From Clostridium chrysemydis (GTDB lineage Bacteria; Bacillota; Clostridia; Clostridiales; Clostridiaceae), in NCBI RefSeq assembly GCF_015234215.1, contig NZ_JADEKP010000001.1, positions 1,302,001 to 1,366,000 of the forward strand: a stretch of DNA of 64,000 nt, given 5' to 3'. The position numbers were made by a program, and so were the translations under genes. Of this stretch, positions 43,206-53,190 are shown in pieces. The notes beneath the pieces are model-generated. The model had not been told where the DNA came from. It made no database searches and saw nothing but the letters and a program-made list of their open reading frames with translations. Each line of letters starts with the position of its first letter. The stretch's first letter is position 1.

Positions 43206-45413
43206 CTATTTATTCATTCTATAAACATCGCTTACTCCCTTTAATCTTTTGATTTTTTTCATAAGCTCTGTTAATTGATCTACTGAATTTATTTTTACTT
43301 TTATAGTCATTATTGCAACATTGCCTTTTGTTGAGTTTGCATTTAATGATTGAAGTGGTAAACCTGATTCATTTATTATAAGCATAACGTCAGTTAAAAT
43401 TCCAACTCTATCATCAGATTTAACTTGAATTTCTGCAATATACGCTGATTTTTCACACTTACCAAATGTGGCTTCAACTATCTTTTCACTTTCGTTTTCT
43501 ACTAAAGCTTTTAAGTTGTTGCAGTCTTTTCTATGAAGTGAAACACCTCTTCCTTTAGTTATGTAGCCCATAACTTCATCCCCTGGAACTGGGTTGCAAC
43601 ATTTTGCAAATCTAACCATTATGTTGTTTAGCCCTTTAACTACAACACCAAAATCACCTTTGTTTTTGTCTTTCTTTTTTGAAGTTTCTTTACGCTCATT
43701 TTTAGCGATTTGTTCTTCAATACTCTTTTCTTCTTCTTCTTTTGAAAGTTTTTCTTTAGTTTGTTCTATAGAATCTTCTTTAAGTCTTGAAACGTAAGAA
43801 GAAGCTATGATTTGACCTACTCCTATAGATGCATATAAATCATCCATACTGTGAAGGTTATATCTCTTTTTAAATTTATTATAAGATTCGCATTTAGAGA
43901 TTTCATTAAAAGTAACACCTTGTTTTTTAAGTTCTTTTTCTAAAAGTTCTTTACCTTTATCGATGTTTTCTTCTTTTTTAACTCTTTTAAACCATTGTCT
44001 TATCTTGCTTTTAGCTTGATTGCTCTTTGCAATATTAAGCCAATCCATATTAGGACCTTTAGCTGTTTTAGTTGTTATAATCTCTACTATCTCTCCAGTT
44101 TTAAGACCGTAATCTAAAGGAACTATCTTCCCATTAACCTTTGCACCTACACATTTATTTCCGATATCTGTGTGTATTCTGTATGCAAAATCTATAGGAG
44201 TTGCACCGCTACAAAGGTTTATAACTACTCCTTTTGGAGTAAATACGAAAACTTCATCTGAAAATAAATCAATTTTGAAACCTTCCATAAACTCTTCTGC
44301 ATCAGAAGTTTCATTTTGCCACTCAAGCATATCACGAAGCCATGCAAGTTTAGTTTCAATATTTTCAGCTTTATTTTCTTCTGTAGTTCCTTCTTTATAC
44401 TTCCAGTGAGCTGCTATACCGTATTCAGCAGTTTTGTGCATCTCAAAAGTTCTTATTTGTATCTCAAAAGTCTTTCCTTGTGGCCCTATTACAGTAGTAT
44501 GTAGGGATTGGTACATATTAGGCTTTGGCATTGCTATGTAATCTTTAAATCTTCCTGGGATAGGTTTATAAATAGTATGAACTATTCCTAAAACCCCATA
44601 ACAATCTTTAACAGAATTAACTAAAACACGAATAGCAGTTAAGTCAAAGATTTGTTCTATACTTTTATTTTTGTTAACCATTTTTCTATATATGCTATAA
44701 AAATGCTTAGGTCTTCCATCTATATCTGCATCTATACCTGACTCATCTAATTTATCATATAAATCATTAATAACAGATTCTATATATTCTTCTCTTTCAA
44801 CTCTCTTTTCAGCAATAGCTTTAACTAAGTCGTAATATTCTTCTTCATGCAAATATCTAAAAGAAAGGTCTTCAAGTTCCCATTTAATTTTAGACATACC
44901 TAGTCTATGTGCAAGCGGTGCATATATATCTAAAACTTCTTTAGCTTTGATTTTTTGCTTTTCTTTAGACATATATTTAAGTGTTCTCATATTATGTAAT
45001 CTATCTGCTAATTTAATGATGATAACTCTTATATCTTTTGCCATAGCAAGAAGCATTTTTCTAACATTATCAGCTTGTTGTTCTTCTCTAGTTTTGTATT
45101 CTATCTTACCTAATTTAGTTACTCCATCAACTAAATTTGCAATCTCTTCATTAAATATTTTAGCCATTTCTTCGTAGCTACAGTCAGTATCTTCAATTAC
45201 ATCATGCAAAAGACCAGCTGCAATAGTGCTAGTATCCATACCAAGTTCTGCAAGAATACATGCAACATCTACAGGGTGCTGAATATAAGGTTCACCTGAT
45301 ATTCTTTTTTGCTCTCTGTGCGCTTCCTCTGCAAAATAATAAGCCTTTTTTACTAAGTCTATATCTACATTATGACAATTTTCGTTTATAGCATCTAACA
45401 ATTTCTGTACCAT
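43206..45413 (-). CDS. relA: Bifunctional (p)ppGpp synthetase/hydrolase, RelA/SpoT family
   Basis: This 735-residue stringent-response enzyme makes and degrades (p)ppGpp. The N-terminal HD hydrolase domain is intact (about 45-150, with HPVDVACILAELG, GLLHDVIEDT and KLADRLHNMRT). The synthetase domain (about 235-350) has GRPKHFYSIYRKM and YQSLHTTVIGPQG. TGS (about 390-450, VFTPKG) and helical regions follow, then the ACT domain (about 660-735) with GILTDVML. The HDVIED metal motif indicates hydrolase as well as synthetase activity, as in single Rel enzymes of Firmicutes. GGAGAG precedes the ATG, and a terminator separates it from apt. Confidence 0.97.
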   Translation of the reverse strand: MVQKLLDAINENCHNVDIDLVKKAYYFAEEAHREQKRISGEPYIQHPVDVACILAELGMDTSTIAAGLLHDVIEDTDCSYEEMAKIFNEEIANLVDGVTKLGKIEYKTREEQQADNVRKMLLAMAKDIRVIIIKLADRLHNMRTLKYMSKEKQKIKAKEVLDIYAPLAHRLGMSKIKWELEDLSFRYLHEEEYYDLVKAIAEKRVEREEYIESVINDLYDKLDESGIDADIDGRPKHFYSIYRKMVNKNKSIEQIFDLTAIRVLVNSVKDCYGVLGIVHTIYKPIPGRFKDYIAMPKPNMYQSLHTTVIGPQGKTFEIQIRTFEMHKTAEYGIAAHWKYKEGTTEENKAENIETKLAWLRDMLEWQNETSDAEEFMEGFKIDLFSDEVFVFTPKGVVINLCSGATPIDFAYRIHTDIGNKCVGAKVNGKIVPLDYGLKTGEIVEIITTKTAKGPNMDWLNIAKSNQAKSKIRQWFKRVKKEENIDKGKELLEKELKKQGVTFNEISKCESYNKFKKRYNLHSMDDLYASIGVGQIIASSYVSRLKEDSIEQTKEKLSKEEEEKSIEEQIAKNERKETSKKKDKNKGDFGVVVKGLNNIMVRFAKCCNPVPGDEVMGYITKGRGVSLHRKDCNNLKALVENESEKIVEATFGKCEKSAYIAEIQVKSDDRVGILTDVMLIINESGLPLQSLNANSTKGNVAIMTIKVKINSVDQLTELMKKIKRLKGVSDVYRMNK

Positions 45414-45466
45414 AAGGATTACTCTCCTTTTTAACTTTAAAATATATTAAAATTTCTAAAATCAAA

Positions 45467-45485
45467 GGCTGGTATAAAACCAGCC
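45467..45485 (-). terminator. Terminator of apt
   Basis: GGCTGGT and ACCAGCC pair around a TTTTA loop, followed by TTTGATTTT on the minus strand. Confidence 0.8.
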
Positions 45486-45532
45486 CGTTTATGTTTAATT
45501 ATATAATATTGTCAAATTATTTTCAATAAGGA

Positions 45533-46051
45533 TTAAAGGTCATATTTAACTAATGAGTTTACCTCATATCCTTTTAATTTATCTCTTCCGTGTAATTCTG
45601 TAAGTTCTATAGCAAAATCAAGTGCTACAACTTCTCCTCCAGCCATCTCAACAAGTTTTGTAACAGCTTCTATAGTTCCACCAGTAGCTAAAAGGTCGTC
45701 AACTATAGCAACTCTTTGCCCTTTTTTGATTGCATCTTTGTGGATTTGTAATGAATCAGTACCATATTCTAATGCGTAATCTACGCTTATAGTTTCACCT
45801 GGTAATTTCCCTGGTTTTCTAACTGGTATAAATCCAACTCCTAAAGCGTACGCTACAGGTACTCCAAAAATAAATCCTCTAGCTTCAGGTCCTAAAACTA
45901 CATCTATGTTTTTATCTTTTAAGTTGTCTGCCATTTGGTCTACAGCTTCTCTTAGTGCTTCTCCGTCTGCTATTAGTGTTGAAATATCTTTAAAACTTAT
46001 TCCTTCTTTTGGGAAATTTTCAATTACTCTTATACTTTTTCTTAAATCCAT
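45533..46051 (-). CDS. apt: Adenine phosphoribosyltransferase
   Basis: Apt joins adenine to PRPP to give AMP (purine salvage). The 172-residue sequence has the start [18 protein letters not shown], the substrate region [10 protein letters not shown] and VRKPGKLPG, and the PRPP-binding loop [15 protein letters not shown] (about 117-131). It is 34 bases after the RecJ-like gene and precedes relA, the same order as Bacillus recJ-apt-relA. Adenine metabolism also appears at the end of the window as add behind an adenine riboswitch. Confidence 0.97.
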   Translation of the reverse strand: MDLRKSIRVIENFPKEGISFKDISTLIADGEALREAVDQMADNLKDKNIDVVLGPEARGFIFGVPVAYALGVGFIPVRKPGKLPGETISVDYALEYGTDSLQIHKDAIKKGQRVAIVDDLLATGGTIEAVTKLVEMAGGEVVALDFAIELTELHGRDKLKGYEVNSLVKYDL

Positions 46052-46085
46052 ATTTACTCCTCCAAGTACTATTTAATTCATAGCA

Positions 46086-46940
46086 TTATAAATTTTTACC
46101 TATATTATGTAAGTATTTAGCTATTTGTTTAGCTCTATCTTCATCGTGAGTTGTTAATAATTCTAAAACTATTCTTGCGTTATTCACGATACCAACAGTA
46201 TCATCTGTCGGTGTTATTAACCCTATTATTATCTCTATATCTTCTTCTTTTAACTCTACTATATGATTAAAATCAATTATTGCTCTAAGTCCGATGTTAT
46301 TAGTGTTTTCTAAAAATTTTCGTCCCTCTTTTAATATAACACCATTTTCTCCACCCGTAGAAGATTTTGCCCATTTTGTACCAAGCATAATTAAATCTAA
46401 ATATTTGTTTATACTTTTCATATTATAATAAACAGCGATAGCTTGCATTAATTTAAAAGTTAAAACTGAATTAGAAAGAGTCTTGTACCTATATTGACAT
46501 TTCTTTTGATTTGGATTTATATATATATATTCCTTATCTTCTATAGTCTTTCTATTTTCTAAAACAATTAAATCTATATTAAGTTCTTTTAAAAGTTCTA
46601 CTTCTTCTCTTGCTTCGATATCTACGCCAATAGCAATAAGAAGGTCAGCCCCTAAAAAGTCCACCTTTGTCTTGATATCTTTACTATCTATATTTTTTGA
46701 ACCTTTTTTTATATCGTGAATCAAATACTCAACATCAGCATTTAAATATCTAAGCATCAAGCTTAAGGAAGCTATTGCACAAATGCTGTCAACTGTATTC
46801 GATCCATAAACAACTATCTTTTCTCTGCTATTAACAGCAGTTGATAATCGTTCGATTGCTTTGTTCATATCTTTAAGTATAAACGGATTATATCCCGTAA
46901 TGTAATTAGGGCAATATATACTTTCCCAAAACTTTCGCAT
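46086..46940 (-). CDS. Degenerate RecJ-like DHH protein, catalytic motifs lost
   Basis: The 284-residue protein aligns by eye with the N-terminal DHH domain of RecJ exonuclease (NPFILKDMNKAIERL; NPNQKKCQYRYKTLSNSVLTFKLMQAI; KYLDLIMLGTKWA; ENTNNIGLRAII). It sits where Bacillus has recJ, between secF and apt. Yet the metal motifs are gone: RecJ's YGDYDVDG is YGSNTVDS here (45-52), and the DHH triplet region reads LENRK (127-131). It ends near where the RecJ core domain ends and lacks the DHHA1 and OB domains of the full 560-800-residue enzyme. The frame is intact with GGAGGAG upstream and its own promoter (46979-47007). It looks like a retained pseudoenzyme, not fresh decay. Confidence 0.8.
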   Translation of the reverse strand: MRKFWESIYCPNYITGYNPFILKDMNKAIERLSTAVNSREKIVVYGSNTVDSICAIASLSLMLRYLNADVEYLIHDIKKGSKNIDSKDIKTKVDFLGADLLIAIGVDIEAREEVELLKELNIDLIVLENRKTIEDKEYIYINPNQKKCQYRYKTLSNSVLTFKLMQAIAVYYNMKSINKYLDLIMLGTKWAKSSTGGENGVILKEGRKFLENTNNIGLRAIIDFNHIVELKEEDIEIIIGLITPTDDTVGIVNNARIVLELLTTHDEDRAKQIAKYLHNIGKNL

Positions 46941-46978
46941 CGCCTATTATCTCCTCCACAAATTTAGAAAACAATACT

Positions 46979-47007
46979 ATTATAATTTAAAACATCCAGT
47001 TTGACAA
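46979..47007 (-). promoter_or_regulatory. Promoter of the RecJ-like/apt operon
   Basis: On the minus strand TTGTCA (47002-47007), a 17-base spacer and TATAAT (46979-46984) match a sigma-A promoter. Confidence 0.8.
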
Positions 47008-47027
47008 ATGTTTATGAAAAAAAATAA

Positions 47028-47063
47028 AAATAACCTTTAAATAATTTATTTAAAGGTTATTTT
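47028..47063 (-). terminator. Terminator of secDF
   Basis: AAATAACCTTTAAATAA and its complement form a 17-bp stem, followed by T-rich minus-strand sequence. It separates secF from the RecJ-like gene. Confidence 0.88.
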
Positions 47064-47074
47064 CTGAATATTTT

Positions 47075-47968
47075 TTAATTTTCTTTAACTTTTTCAGCTT
47101 TAACTTTTCTTGAACCTTTTTTAGTTTTATCTGTAAGCCAAACCCAAACTGGTGAAGCTATAAAGATTGAAGAATAAGCCCCAGTTGCTATACCTACAGT
47201 AAGTGGGAATGCTAATTCTCTAACTTGTGGAACAAAAATATAAACCATAACTATTGTTATAAGTGTAGTTAAAGTTGTGTTTATAGACCTTGACATAGTC
47301 TGAGTTAAACTCTTATCTGCTATAAGAGTTGCAGTTTCTCTTCTCATATACTTAGAGTTTTCTCTAATTCTATCAAAGATAACTATTGTATCATTTATAG
47401 AATAACCTACAACTGTAAGGATAGCTGCTATAAATGGTGAGTTAACTGGAATATAGAAGATTGCATAAACACTTAAAGTTATAAGTATATCGTGGAATAA
47501 TGCTAAAAGTGCAGCTACACCAAACTTAAACTCAAATCTTATCGCTATATAAATAAGCATAGCTATAAATGCTATTCCAAGTGCTATAAGAGAATTTCTA
47601 GTAAGCTCTTCTCCGATAGATGCACCTATTTCGTTTTGAGATATTAAAGCGTCATCCTTAATTCCAAATTCCTTTTTAAATCCTGTAAATATTTCATTTA
47701 CTTCATCTTGAGATAACTCTGATGATTTGATTTGGTAATCTGTATCGTTAACTGTGTTTGTGATTGCATTTTTTGAATATTCATTTACTATCTTATCTGC
47801 TTTTGCTTTATCAAATCCTGATTGCATTTTGAAAGTAACTTGAGTACCACCTTTAAAGTCTATACCAAAGTTAAATCCTCTAGTAAAAGCAAAACCTAAA
47901 CCTATTACTATTACAACAAGAGATAAAGCCATCCATATTTTTGTCTTTTCTATTATCTTAAAATACAT
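47075..47968 (-). CDS. secF: Protein translocase subunit SecF
   Basis: SecF works with SecD in an RND-type complex that uses the proton motive force to pull preproteins from SecYEG. Its 297 residues have the N-terminal membrane segment followed by FNFGIDFKGGTQVTFKM (SecF signature), a small periplasmic-side domain, and five further membrane segments with ALFHDILITLSVYAIF, VGYSINDTIVIFDRIREN and SLTQTMSRSINTTLTTL. It starts 4 bases after secD, so the two are one operon, ended by the 47028-47063 hairpin. Confidence 0.96.
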   Translation of the reverse strand: MYFKIIEKTKIWMALSLVVIVIGLGFAFTRGFNFGIDFKGGTQVTFKMQSGFDKAKADKIVNEYSKNAITNTVNDTDYQIKSSELSQDEVNEIFTGFKKEFGIKDDALISQNEIGASIGEELTRNSLIALGIAFIAMLIYIAIRFEFKFGVAALLALFHDILITLSVYAIFYIPVNSPFIAAILTVVGYSINDTIVIFDRIRENSKYMRRETATLIADKSLTQTMSRSINTTLTTLITIVMVYIFVPQVRELAFPLTVGIATGAYSSIFIASPVWVWLTDKTKKGSRKVKAEKVKEN

Positions 47969-47972
47969 GCCC

Positions 47973-49217
47973 TTACCCCCTCTTTACTCTAAATTGTGAT
48001 GGTTTAGTTAAAAATCCTGCATTTACAGCGCTATTCATTAAGAACTTAGTTACTACTAATGCTGTAAATAAACTTACAACTATACCAATTAATAAAGTAA
48101 TTGCGAATCCTTTAACTGCACCTGATCCAAAGAAGTATAATACTAATGCTGCTATAATAGTTGTAATGTTTGAGTCAACTATTGAAGACATCGCATTTTC
48201 AAAACCTCTTTTAATTGCAGCTTTTACAGATACGCCTTTTTTAAGCTCTTCTCTTATCCTTTCAAATATAAGTACGTTAGCATCAACTGCCATACCTATA
48301 GTAAGTAAGAACCCTGCAATTCCAGGTAAAGTAAGAGTTGCACCTATTTCAACGTATACTAATAAAACTAGTACTACATATAAAGTTAACGCTATACTTG
48401 CTATAACTCCAGGTCCTCTATAATAAAGAATCATAAATACGAAGATTAAGCAAACACCTATAGCCCCTGCTTTCATAGCATTAGGAAGTGCTGACGCACC
48501 AAGTTGCGCTCCTACTGTTTCTGTACTTAAAGCCTTAATAGTTACAGGTAATGCACCTGAATTAATTAAACTTGATAAGTTTTTAGCTTCTTCTATATCT
48601 TTGCTTCCTGTAATTACTGCTTCTCCGTTAGTAATTTGAGATTGTACTACTGGGTTTGTAAGCATCTCATCATCCATATATATTGAGATTGATTGTCCCA
48701 TATACTTTTTAGTTGCTTCTGCGAACTTTTTAGTTCCCTCTTCGTTTAGTTTTAAAGAAACTACAGGTTTGTTTGATTGATTATCAATAACCGCTGAGGC
48801 TTCTTTGATATCTTTACCTGTAAGTATTACATCGCCATTAGGTGATTTAAATGTAAGGTTACCTGTTTTACTTAGTGTGTCGACTATCTTTTGAGAGTTA
48901 AATTCTCCTGGAATATCAACCCTTATTCTATCGCTTCCTTCTGTAGTTACTACAGTTTCTGCAACACCGATTTTGTTAACCCTAAGTTCTATAAGGTTTT
49001 TAGTTTTTTCTAAGTCGTCTTGACTTATGTTTTTATCAGTTATTCCTAAAAGAACTGAAACCCCACCTTGAAGGTCTAGCCCCTTAGTAATAGCGTCTTC
49101 GAATGGTTTGACCTCCCATCCGCCTATTTTTGCTCCTCTGAAACCAATAAACGCTAAAGCGAATATAATAACAGTGCAAAAAATAAAGATAAATCTGCTT
49201 TTTCCTTTTGACTTCAT
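47973..49217 (-). CDS. secD: Protein translocase subunit SecD
   Basis: This 414-residue partner of SecF has an N-terminal membrane anchor, then KGLDLQGGVSVLLGI (D1 motif) and the extracytoplasmic P1 domain (about 50-225) with VVSLKLNEEGTKKFAEAT. The C-terminal half has five membrane segments carrying GIAGFLLTIGMAVDANVLIFERIREELKKG and DSNITTIIAALVLYFFGSGAVKGFA. The Asp in the GMAVDANV segment is thought to take part in proton transport. GGGGGAGAG lies before the ATG. The preceding 340 bases have no gene. Confidence 0.96.
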   Translation of the reverse strand: MKSKGKSRFIFIFCTVIIFALAFIGFRGAKIGGWEVKPFEDAITKGLDLQGGVSVLLGITDKNISQDDLEKTKNLIELRVNKIGVAETVVTTEGSDRIRVDIPGEFNSQKIVDTLSKTGNLTFKSPNGDVILTGKDIKEASAVIDNQSNKPVVSLKLNEEGTKKFAEATKKYMGQSISIYMDDEMLTNPVVQSQITNGEAVITGSKDIEEAKNLSSLINSGALPVTIKALSTETVGAQLGASALPNAMKAGAIGVCLIFVFMILYYRGPGVIASIALTLYVVLVLLVYVEIGATLTLPGIAGFLLTIGMAVDANVLIFERIREELKKGVSVKAAIKRGFENAMSSIVDSNITTIIAALVLYFFGSGAVKGFAITLLIGIVVSLFTALVVTKFLMNSAVNAGFLTKPSQFRVKRG

Positions 49218-49522
49218 CTCTCTCCCCCTCTATGTTAGAAATTTAAGAACATATAATTCCTGAATTTTATTATTCGACTAAACATTTCAGATTATACATT
49301 ATGTAACTTTTAAGTCACCTTTACATTTATTGGCATTTTGTAATATAGCTACTATATTATATCATAATAGGCTATACTATTAAACATTTTAAAAGGTATT
49401 ATCATTTTTTATTAATATATATTATGCCTTTTATTTTTTAAGTTTTAAGCACATTAAAAATGTCATCTACTTAAGTTAAACTTTTAAAATTTATGATAGC
49501 TTTATTTTCACTTTTATAAACG
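49218..49522. other. Gene-free region between secD and yajC
   Basis: About 300 AT-rich bases with promoter-like TA-rich stretches but no supported reading frame. In many clostridia the SCIFF peptide and its radical SAM maturase lie in this interval. I looked for a cysteine-rich short frame here and found none. Confidence 0.55.
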
Positions 49523-49556
49523 CAAAAAAAGGATTAAATGAAACCATTTAATCCTT
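49523..49556 (-). terminator. Terminator of yajC
   Basis: AAGGATTAAATG and CATTTAATCCTT form a 12-bp stem followed by seven T on the minus strand. Confidence 0.92.
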
Positions 49557-49561
49557 AATAA

Positions 49562-49837
49562 TTACTTATTATCTTCTTTATAAGTTTTGCTAGCTATTGA
49601 ATTTTTAACGAATTTTATTTTTGTTCTATCAGAACTAGTTTCTAAAGTGATGTGTTCATCATCCATAGCAACTATCTTACCAACAACTCCGCCTCTTGTC
49701 ATAACTTCGTCGTTAACTTTTAATTCGCCCATCATTTTTTCGTATTGCTTTTTTCTTTTCTTTTCTGGCATTAATATCATAAAATAGAATAAACCAAAAA
49801 TTAATACTAATGGTAATAATTGAACTAATATATTCAT
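49562..49837 (-). CDS. yajC: Preprotein translocase subunit YajC
   Basis: YajC is a small accessory of the SecDF complex. The 91-residue protein has one N-terminal membrane helix (about 5-22, LLPLVLIFGLFYFMIL), the family motif MPEKKRKKQYEKMMGELKVNDEVMTRGGVVGKI and a short beta-rich tail. It lies between tgt and secD, as in most Firmicutes. Confidence 0.95.
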   Translation of the reverse strand: MNILVQLLPLVLIFGLFYFMILMPEKKRKKQYEKMMGELKVNDEVMTRGGVVGKIVAMDDEHITLETSSDRTKIKFVKNSIASKTYKEDNK

Positions 49838-49935
49838 TCTTTATCTTCCTTTCGGTTTAGTTTGTGAATCCCATATTATAGTAATTCACTACTTTTCTAA
49901 GGAGTAGTGTACAACTATTTTCAGATATTGTCAAC

Positions 49936-51084
49936 TTACTTAATTATTCCCCAATCTTTAAGTTTTTGATCCTTAAATTCGTAGAATCTATCTTCGTCTA
50001 TAGCTTCTCTTATCTCTTCCATTAATTTGTTATAGAAGTAAAGGTTATGCAGTACACAAAGTCTCATCGCAAGCATCTCTTTTGCTTTAAATAAGTGTCT
50101 TACGTAAGCTCTAGTGTAATGCTTACACGCAGGACACTCACACCCTTCATCCATAGGTCTAGTATCTAATTCGAATTTAGCGTTATTCATGTTTAGCTTT
50201 CCAGTCTTTGTGAAAACTTGACCGTGTCTTCCGTTTCTAGCAGGAAGTACGCAATCAAAGAAATCAACTCCTCTAGCTACAGCTTCAAGGATGTTTTCTG
50301 GAGTTCCAACTCCCATTAAGTAAATTGGCTTATCTTGTGGAAGGTGTGGAACAACTGTATCTATTATATCGTACATTTCAGCGTGAGTTTCCCCAACTGC
50401 GAGTCCTCCTATAGCATAACCGTCTAAATCCATCTTAGTTATAGTTTTAGCGTGCTCTACTCTTATATCTTTAAACGTTGCACCTTGGTTTATACCAAAT
50501 AACATTTGTTCTTTATTTATAGTATCTTCTAAAGTATTTAATCTATCCATCTCATCTTTACATCTTTGAAGCCATCTTGTAGTTCTCTCTACTGACTTTT
50601 CAACGTACTCTCTAGATGATGGTATTGGAATACATTCATCAAAAGCCATAGCTATAGTTGATGCTAGGTTGCTTTGAATTTGCATACTTTCTTCAGGTCC
50701 CATAAAGATCTTTCTTCCATCTAAATGTGATCTAAAGTATACCCCTTCTTCTTTTATCTTTCTCATTCCAGCTAGTGAAAATACTTGGAATCCGCCTGAA
50801 TCTGTAAGGATCGGTCTATCCCAATTCATGAATTTATGTAATCCTCCAAGTTCTTTTACAACCTTATCTCCAGGTCTTAAGTGAAGGTGGTATGTATTTG
50901 ATAATTCTACTTGGCAAGAAATATCTTTAAGGTCCATACTTGAAACTGCACCTTTAATAACTCCTATAGTTCCTACATTCATAAAAACTGGTGTCTCTAC
51001 TGTTCCGTGAGGTGTATTGAATCTACCTCTTCTAGCTTTCCCGTCTTTTTTTAATAATGTATATCTTTCGCTCAAAAGTTTCAC
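49936..51084 (-). CDS. tgt: tRNA-guanine transglycosylase
   Basis: Tgt swaps guanine 34 of GUN-anticodon tRNAs for preQ1 (queuosine pathway). Its 382 residues have the catalytic and substrate features of the bacterial enzyme: TPVFMNVGTIGVIKG, ILTDSGGFQVFSL (catalytic Asp), AFDECIP, GGLAVGE, DFFDCVLPARNGRHGQVF (nucleophile Asp) and the zinc cluster CECPACKHYTRAYVRHL with a downstream His. It is 18 bases downstream of queA, so two successive queuosine steps share one operon with ruvAB. Confidence 0.97.
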   Translation of the reverse strand: MKLLSERYTLLKKDGKARRGRFNTPHGTVETPVFMNVGTIGVIKGAVSSMDLKDISCQVELSNTYHLHLRPGDKVVKELGGLHKFMNWDRPILTDSGGFQVFSLAGMRKIKEEGVYFRSHLDGRKIFMGPEESMQIQSNLASTIAMAFDECIPIPSSREYVEKSVERTTRWLQRCKDEMDRLNTLEDTINKEQMLFGINQGATFKDIRVEHAKTITKMDLDGYAIGGLAVGETHAEMYDIIDTVVPHLPQDKPIYLMGVGTPENILEAVARGVDFFDCVLPARNGRHGQVFTKTGKLNMNNAKFELDTRPMDEGCECPACKHYTRAYVRHLFKAKEMLAMRLCVLHNLYFYNKLMEEIREAIDEDRFYEFKDQKLKDWGIIK

Positions 51085-51102
51085 TCCTTAATTTCTCAAA
51101 AG

Positions 51103-52128
51103 TTATTTAATAAACATTGAATCTCCAAATGAGAAGAATCTGTATTTTTCTTTAACTGCTTCGTTATAAGCATTTAAAACGTGTTCTTTTCCAGCTAGTG
51201 TTGAAACTAACATTATAAGTGTTGATTCTGGAAGGTGGAAGTTAGTTATAAGATTATTTACAACTTTAAACTTGTATCCTGGATATATAAATATATCAGT
51301 CCAACCGCTTTGCTCTCTTACCATTCCATTTTCATCACCTATAGTTTCTAAAGTTCTAGTTGATGTAGTTCCAACAGCTATTACTCTGTTACCTAGTTTT
51401 TTAGTTTCGTTTATAATATCTGCTGTTTCTTTTGATAATTCATAATACTCTGAATGCATTATATGTTCATCAATAGTTTTTGCACTAACAGGTCTAAAAG
51501 TTCCAAGACCTACGTGTAAAGTTAAGTATACTACATTTACACCTTTATTTTTGATTTTTTCTAATAAATCTTCTGTAAAGTGAAGTCCTGCTGTAGGTGC
51601 AGCTGCTGAACCTTTTTCCTTTGAATAAACTGTTTGATATCTTTCACTATCTTCAAGTCTTTCGTGGATATATGGAGGAAGTGGCATTTCTCCTAAAGAA
51701 TCTAAAACCTCTTCAAATATACCATCGTATTCAAATTCTATAATTCTGTTTCCAGTGTCTAAAACTTCTATTACTTCACATTTTAACTGACCGTCTCCAA
51801 AAGTAAATCTTCTTCCAACTCTTGCAGTTTTACCAGGCTTTGCTAAGCACTCCCACTTATCTCCTTCTAATCTTTTTAAAAGTAAAAATTCAATTTTCCC
51901 ACCAGTGTTTTCTTTAGAACCTATAAGTCTAGCTGGCATAACTCTAGTATTATTTAAAACTAAAGTATCACCTTCTTTTAAATATTCTACTATATCTTTA
52001 AAGTGCTTATGTTCTATTTCTCCTGTTTCTTTATCAAGCACCATCATTCTTGAAGAATCTCTTTTTTCAAGAGGGTGTTGTGCTATTAATTCTTCTGGTA
52101 AGTAAAAATCAAAATCGCTTACGTTCAT
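51103..52128 (-). CDS. queA: S-adenosylmethionine:tRNA ribosyltransferase-isomerase
   Basis: QueA transfers and isomerises the ribosyl part of SAM onto preQ1-tRNA to form epoxyqueuosine. The 341-residue protein has the typical blocks [85 protein letters not shown] and [18 protein letters not shown]. It lies between ruvB (18 bases) and tgt, the standard Firmicutes order. Confidence 0.97.
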   Translation of the reverse strand: MNVSDFDFYLPEELIAQHPLEKRDSSRMMVLDKETGEIEHKHFKDIVEYLKEGDTLVLNNTRVMPARLIGSKENTGGKIEFLLLKRLEGDKWECLAKPGKTARVGRRFTFGDGQLKCEVIEVLDTGNRIIEFEYDGIFEEVLDSLGEMPLPPYIHERLEDSERYQTVYSKEKGSAAAPTAGLHFTEDLLEKIKNKGVNVVYLTLHVGLGTFRPVSAKTIDEHIMHSEYYELSKETADIINETKKLGNRVIAVGTTSTRTLETIGDENGMVREQSGWTDIFIYPGYKFKVVNNLITNFHLPESTLIMLVSTLAGKEHVLNAYNEAVKEKYRFFSFGDSMFIK

Positions 52129-52146
52129 CTTTATCGTCTCCTTATT

Positions 52147-53181
52147 TTATGTTTCAAAAAAACTCTTTTGTTTAGATCTTTTATTTTCGTTAGGTTCATA
52201 AGGTCTATTTAAGTGTTTATATGCCTTTTCAGTTGCAACCCGTCCTCTAGGAGTTCTTATAATAAATCCTTTTTGAAGAAGGTACGGCTCATAAACATCT
52301 TCTATAGTTCCAAGTTCTTCTCCTACAAAGTAAGATAAAGTCTCTATCCCTACAGGACCGCCTTTAAAATTGTCTACTATAGATTCTAATATCTTTCTAT
52401 CTACCCTATCAAAGCCTTGACTATCTACTTCTAGTAGTTCTAAAGCTTCTCTAGCTTCTTTATAACTAATTAAATTATCAGATTTAACTTCTGAATAATC
52501 TCTTACTCTTTTTAAAAGTCTATTTGCAATTCTTGGAGTTCCTCTAGACCTTCTTGCAAGTTCTATTGCACCCTCTTCTGTAATAGAGCACCCTAAAACT
52601 AACGCACTTCTAACTATTATATCTTTTAACTGTTCTTCTGTGTAATACTCCATAGCACAAAGAACGCCAAATCTATCTCTTAAAGGTGAAGTTAACATTC
52701 CAACTCTAGTAGTTGCCCCTATAAGAGTAAATTTAGGTAGATCTAATCTTATAGATTTAGCTTGAGCTCCTTTTCCTATAACTATATCTAATACGTAATC
52801 TTCCATAGCAGGGTATAGTATCTCTTCTACACTTCTATTTAATCTATGGATTTCATCTATAAATAAAACATCGTTGTCTTGGAGAGTAGTTAAAATAGCT
52901 GCTAAATCACCAGCTCTTTCTATAGCTGGACCTGATGTAACTTTTAAGTTTCCTCCCATTTCAGTTGCAATAATATTTGCAAGGGTAGTCTTCCCTAGCC
53001 CTGGAGGACCGTATAAAAGCACATGATCTAAAGCTTCTCTTCTGTTTTGAGCTGCTCTTATGAAAATATTTAATCTTTCTTTTACTTTGTCTTGACCTAT
53101 ATACTCATTAATCTTTTGAGGTCTTAAACTTAATTCCCCTAACTCATCATTAAGTGCATCTGGCGTTATTACTCTTTCCAT
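52147..53181 (-). CDS. ruvB: Holliday junction branch migration helicase RuvB
   Basis: RuvB is the hexameric AAA+ motor that drives Holliday junction migration with RuvA. Its sequence has the [19 protein letters not shown] start, Walker [12 protein letters not shown] (about 61-71), Walker [12 protein letters not shown], sensor 1 [20 protein letters not shown] and the winged-helix C-terminus with [15 protein letters not shown] start at the ATG at 53181 (MERVITPD) since GGTGG lies five bases ahead. A GTG three codons upstream and an adjacent ATG are alternatives. It directly follows ruvA. Confidence 0.97.
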   Translation of the reverse strand: MERVITPDALNDELGELSLRPQKINEYIGQDKVKERLNIFIRAAQNRREALDHVLLYGPPGLGKTTLANIIATEMGGNLKVTSGPAIERAGDLAAILTTLQDNDVLFIDEIHRLNRSVEEILYPAMEDYVLDIVIGKGAQAKSIRLDLPKFTLIGATTRVGMLTSPLRDRFGVLCAMEYYTEEQLKDIIVRSALVLGCSITEEGAIELARRSRGTPRIANRLLKRVRDYSEVKSDNLISYKEAREALELLEVDSQGFDRVDRKILESIVDNFKGGPVGIETLSYFVGEELGTIEDVYEPYLLQKGFIIRTPRGRVATEKAYKHLNRPYEPNENKRSKQKSFFET

Positions 53182-53190
53182 CATTACCAC

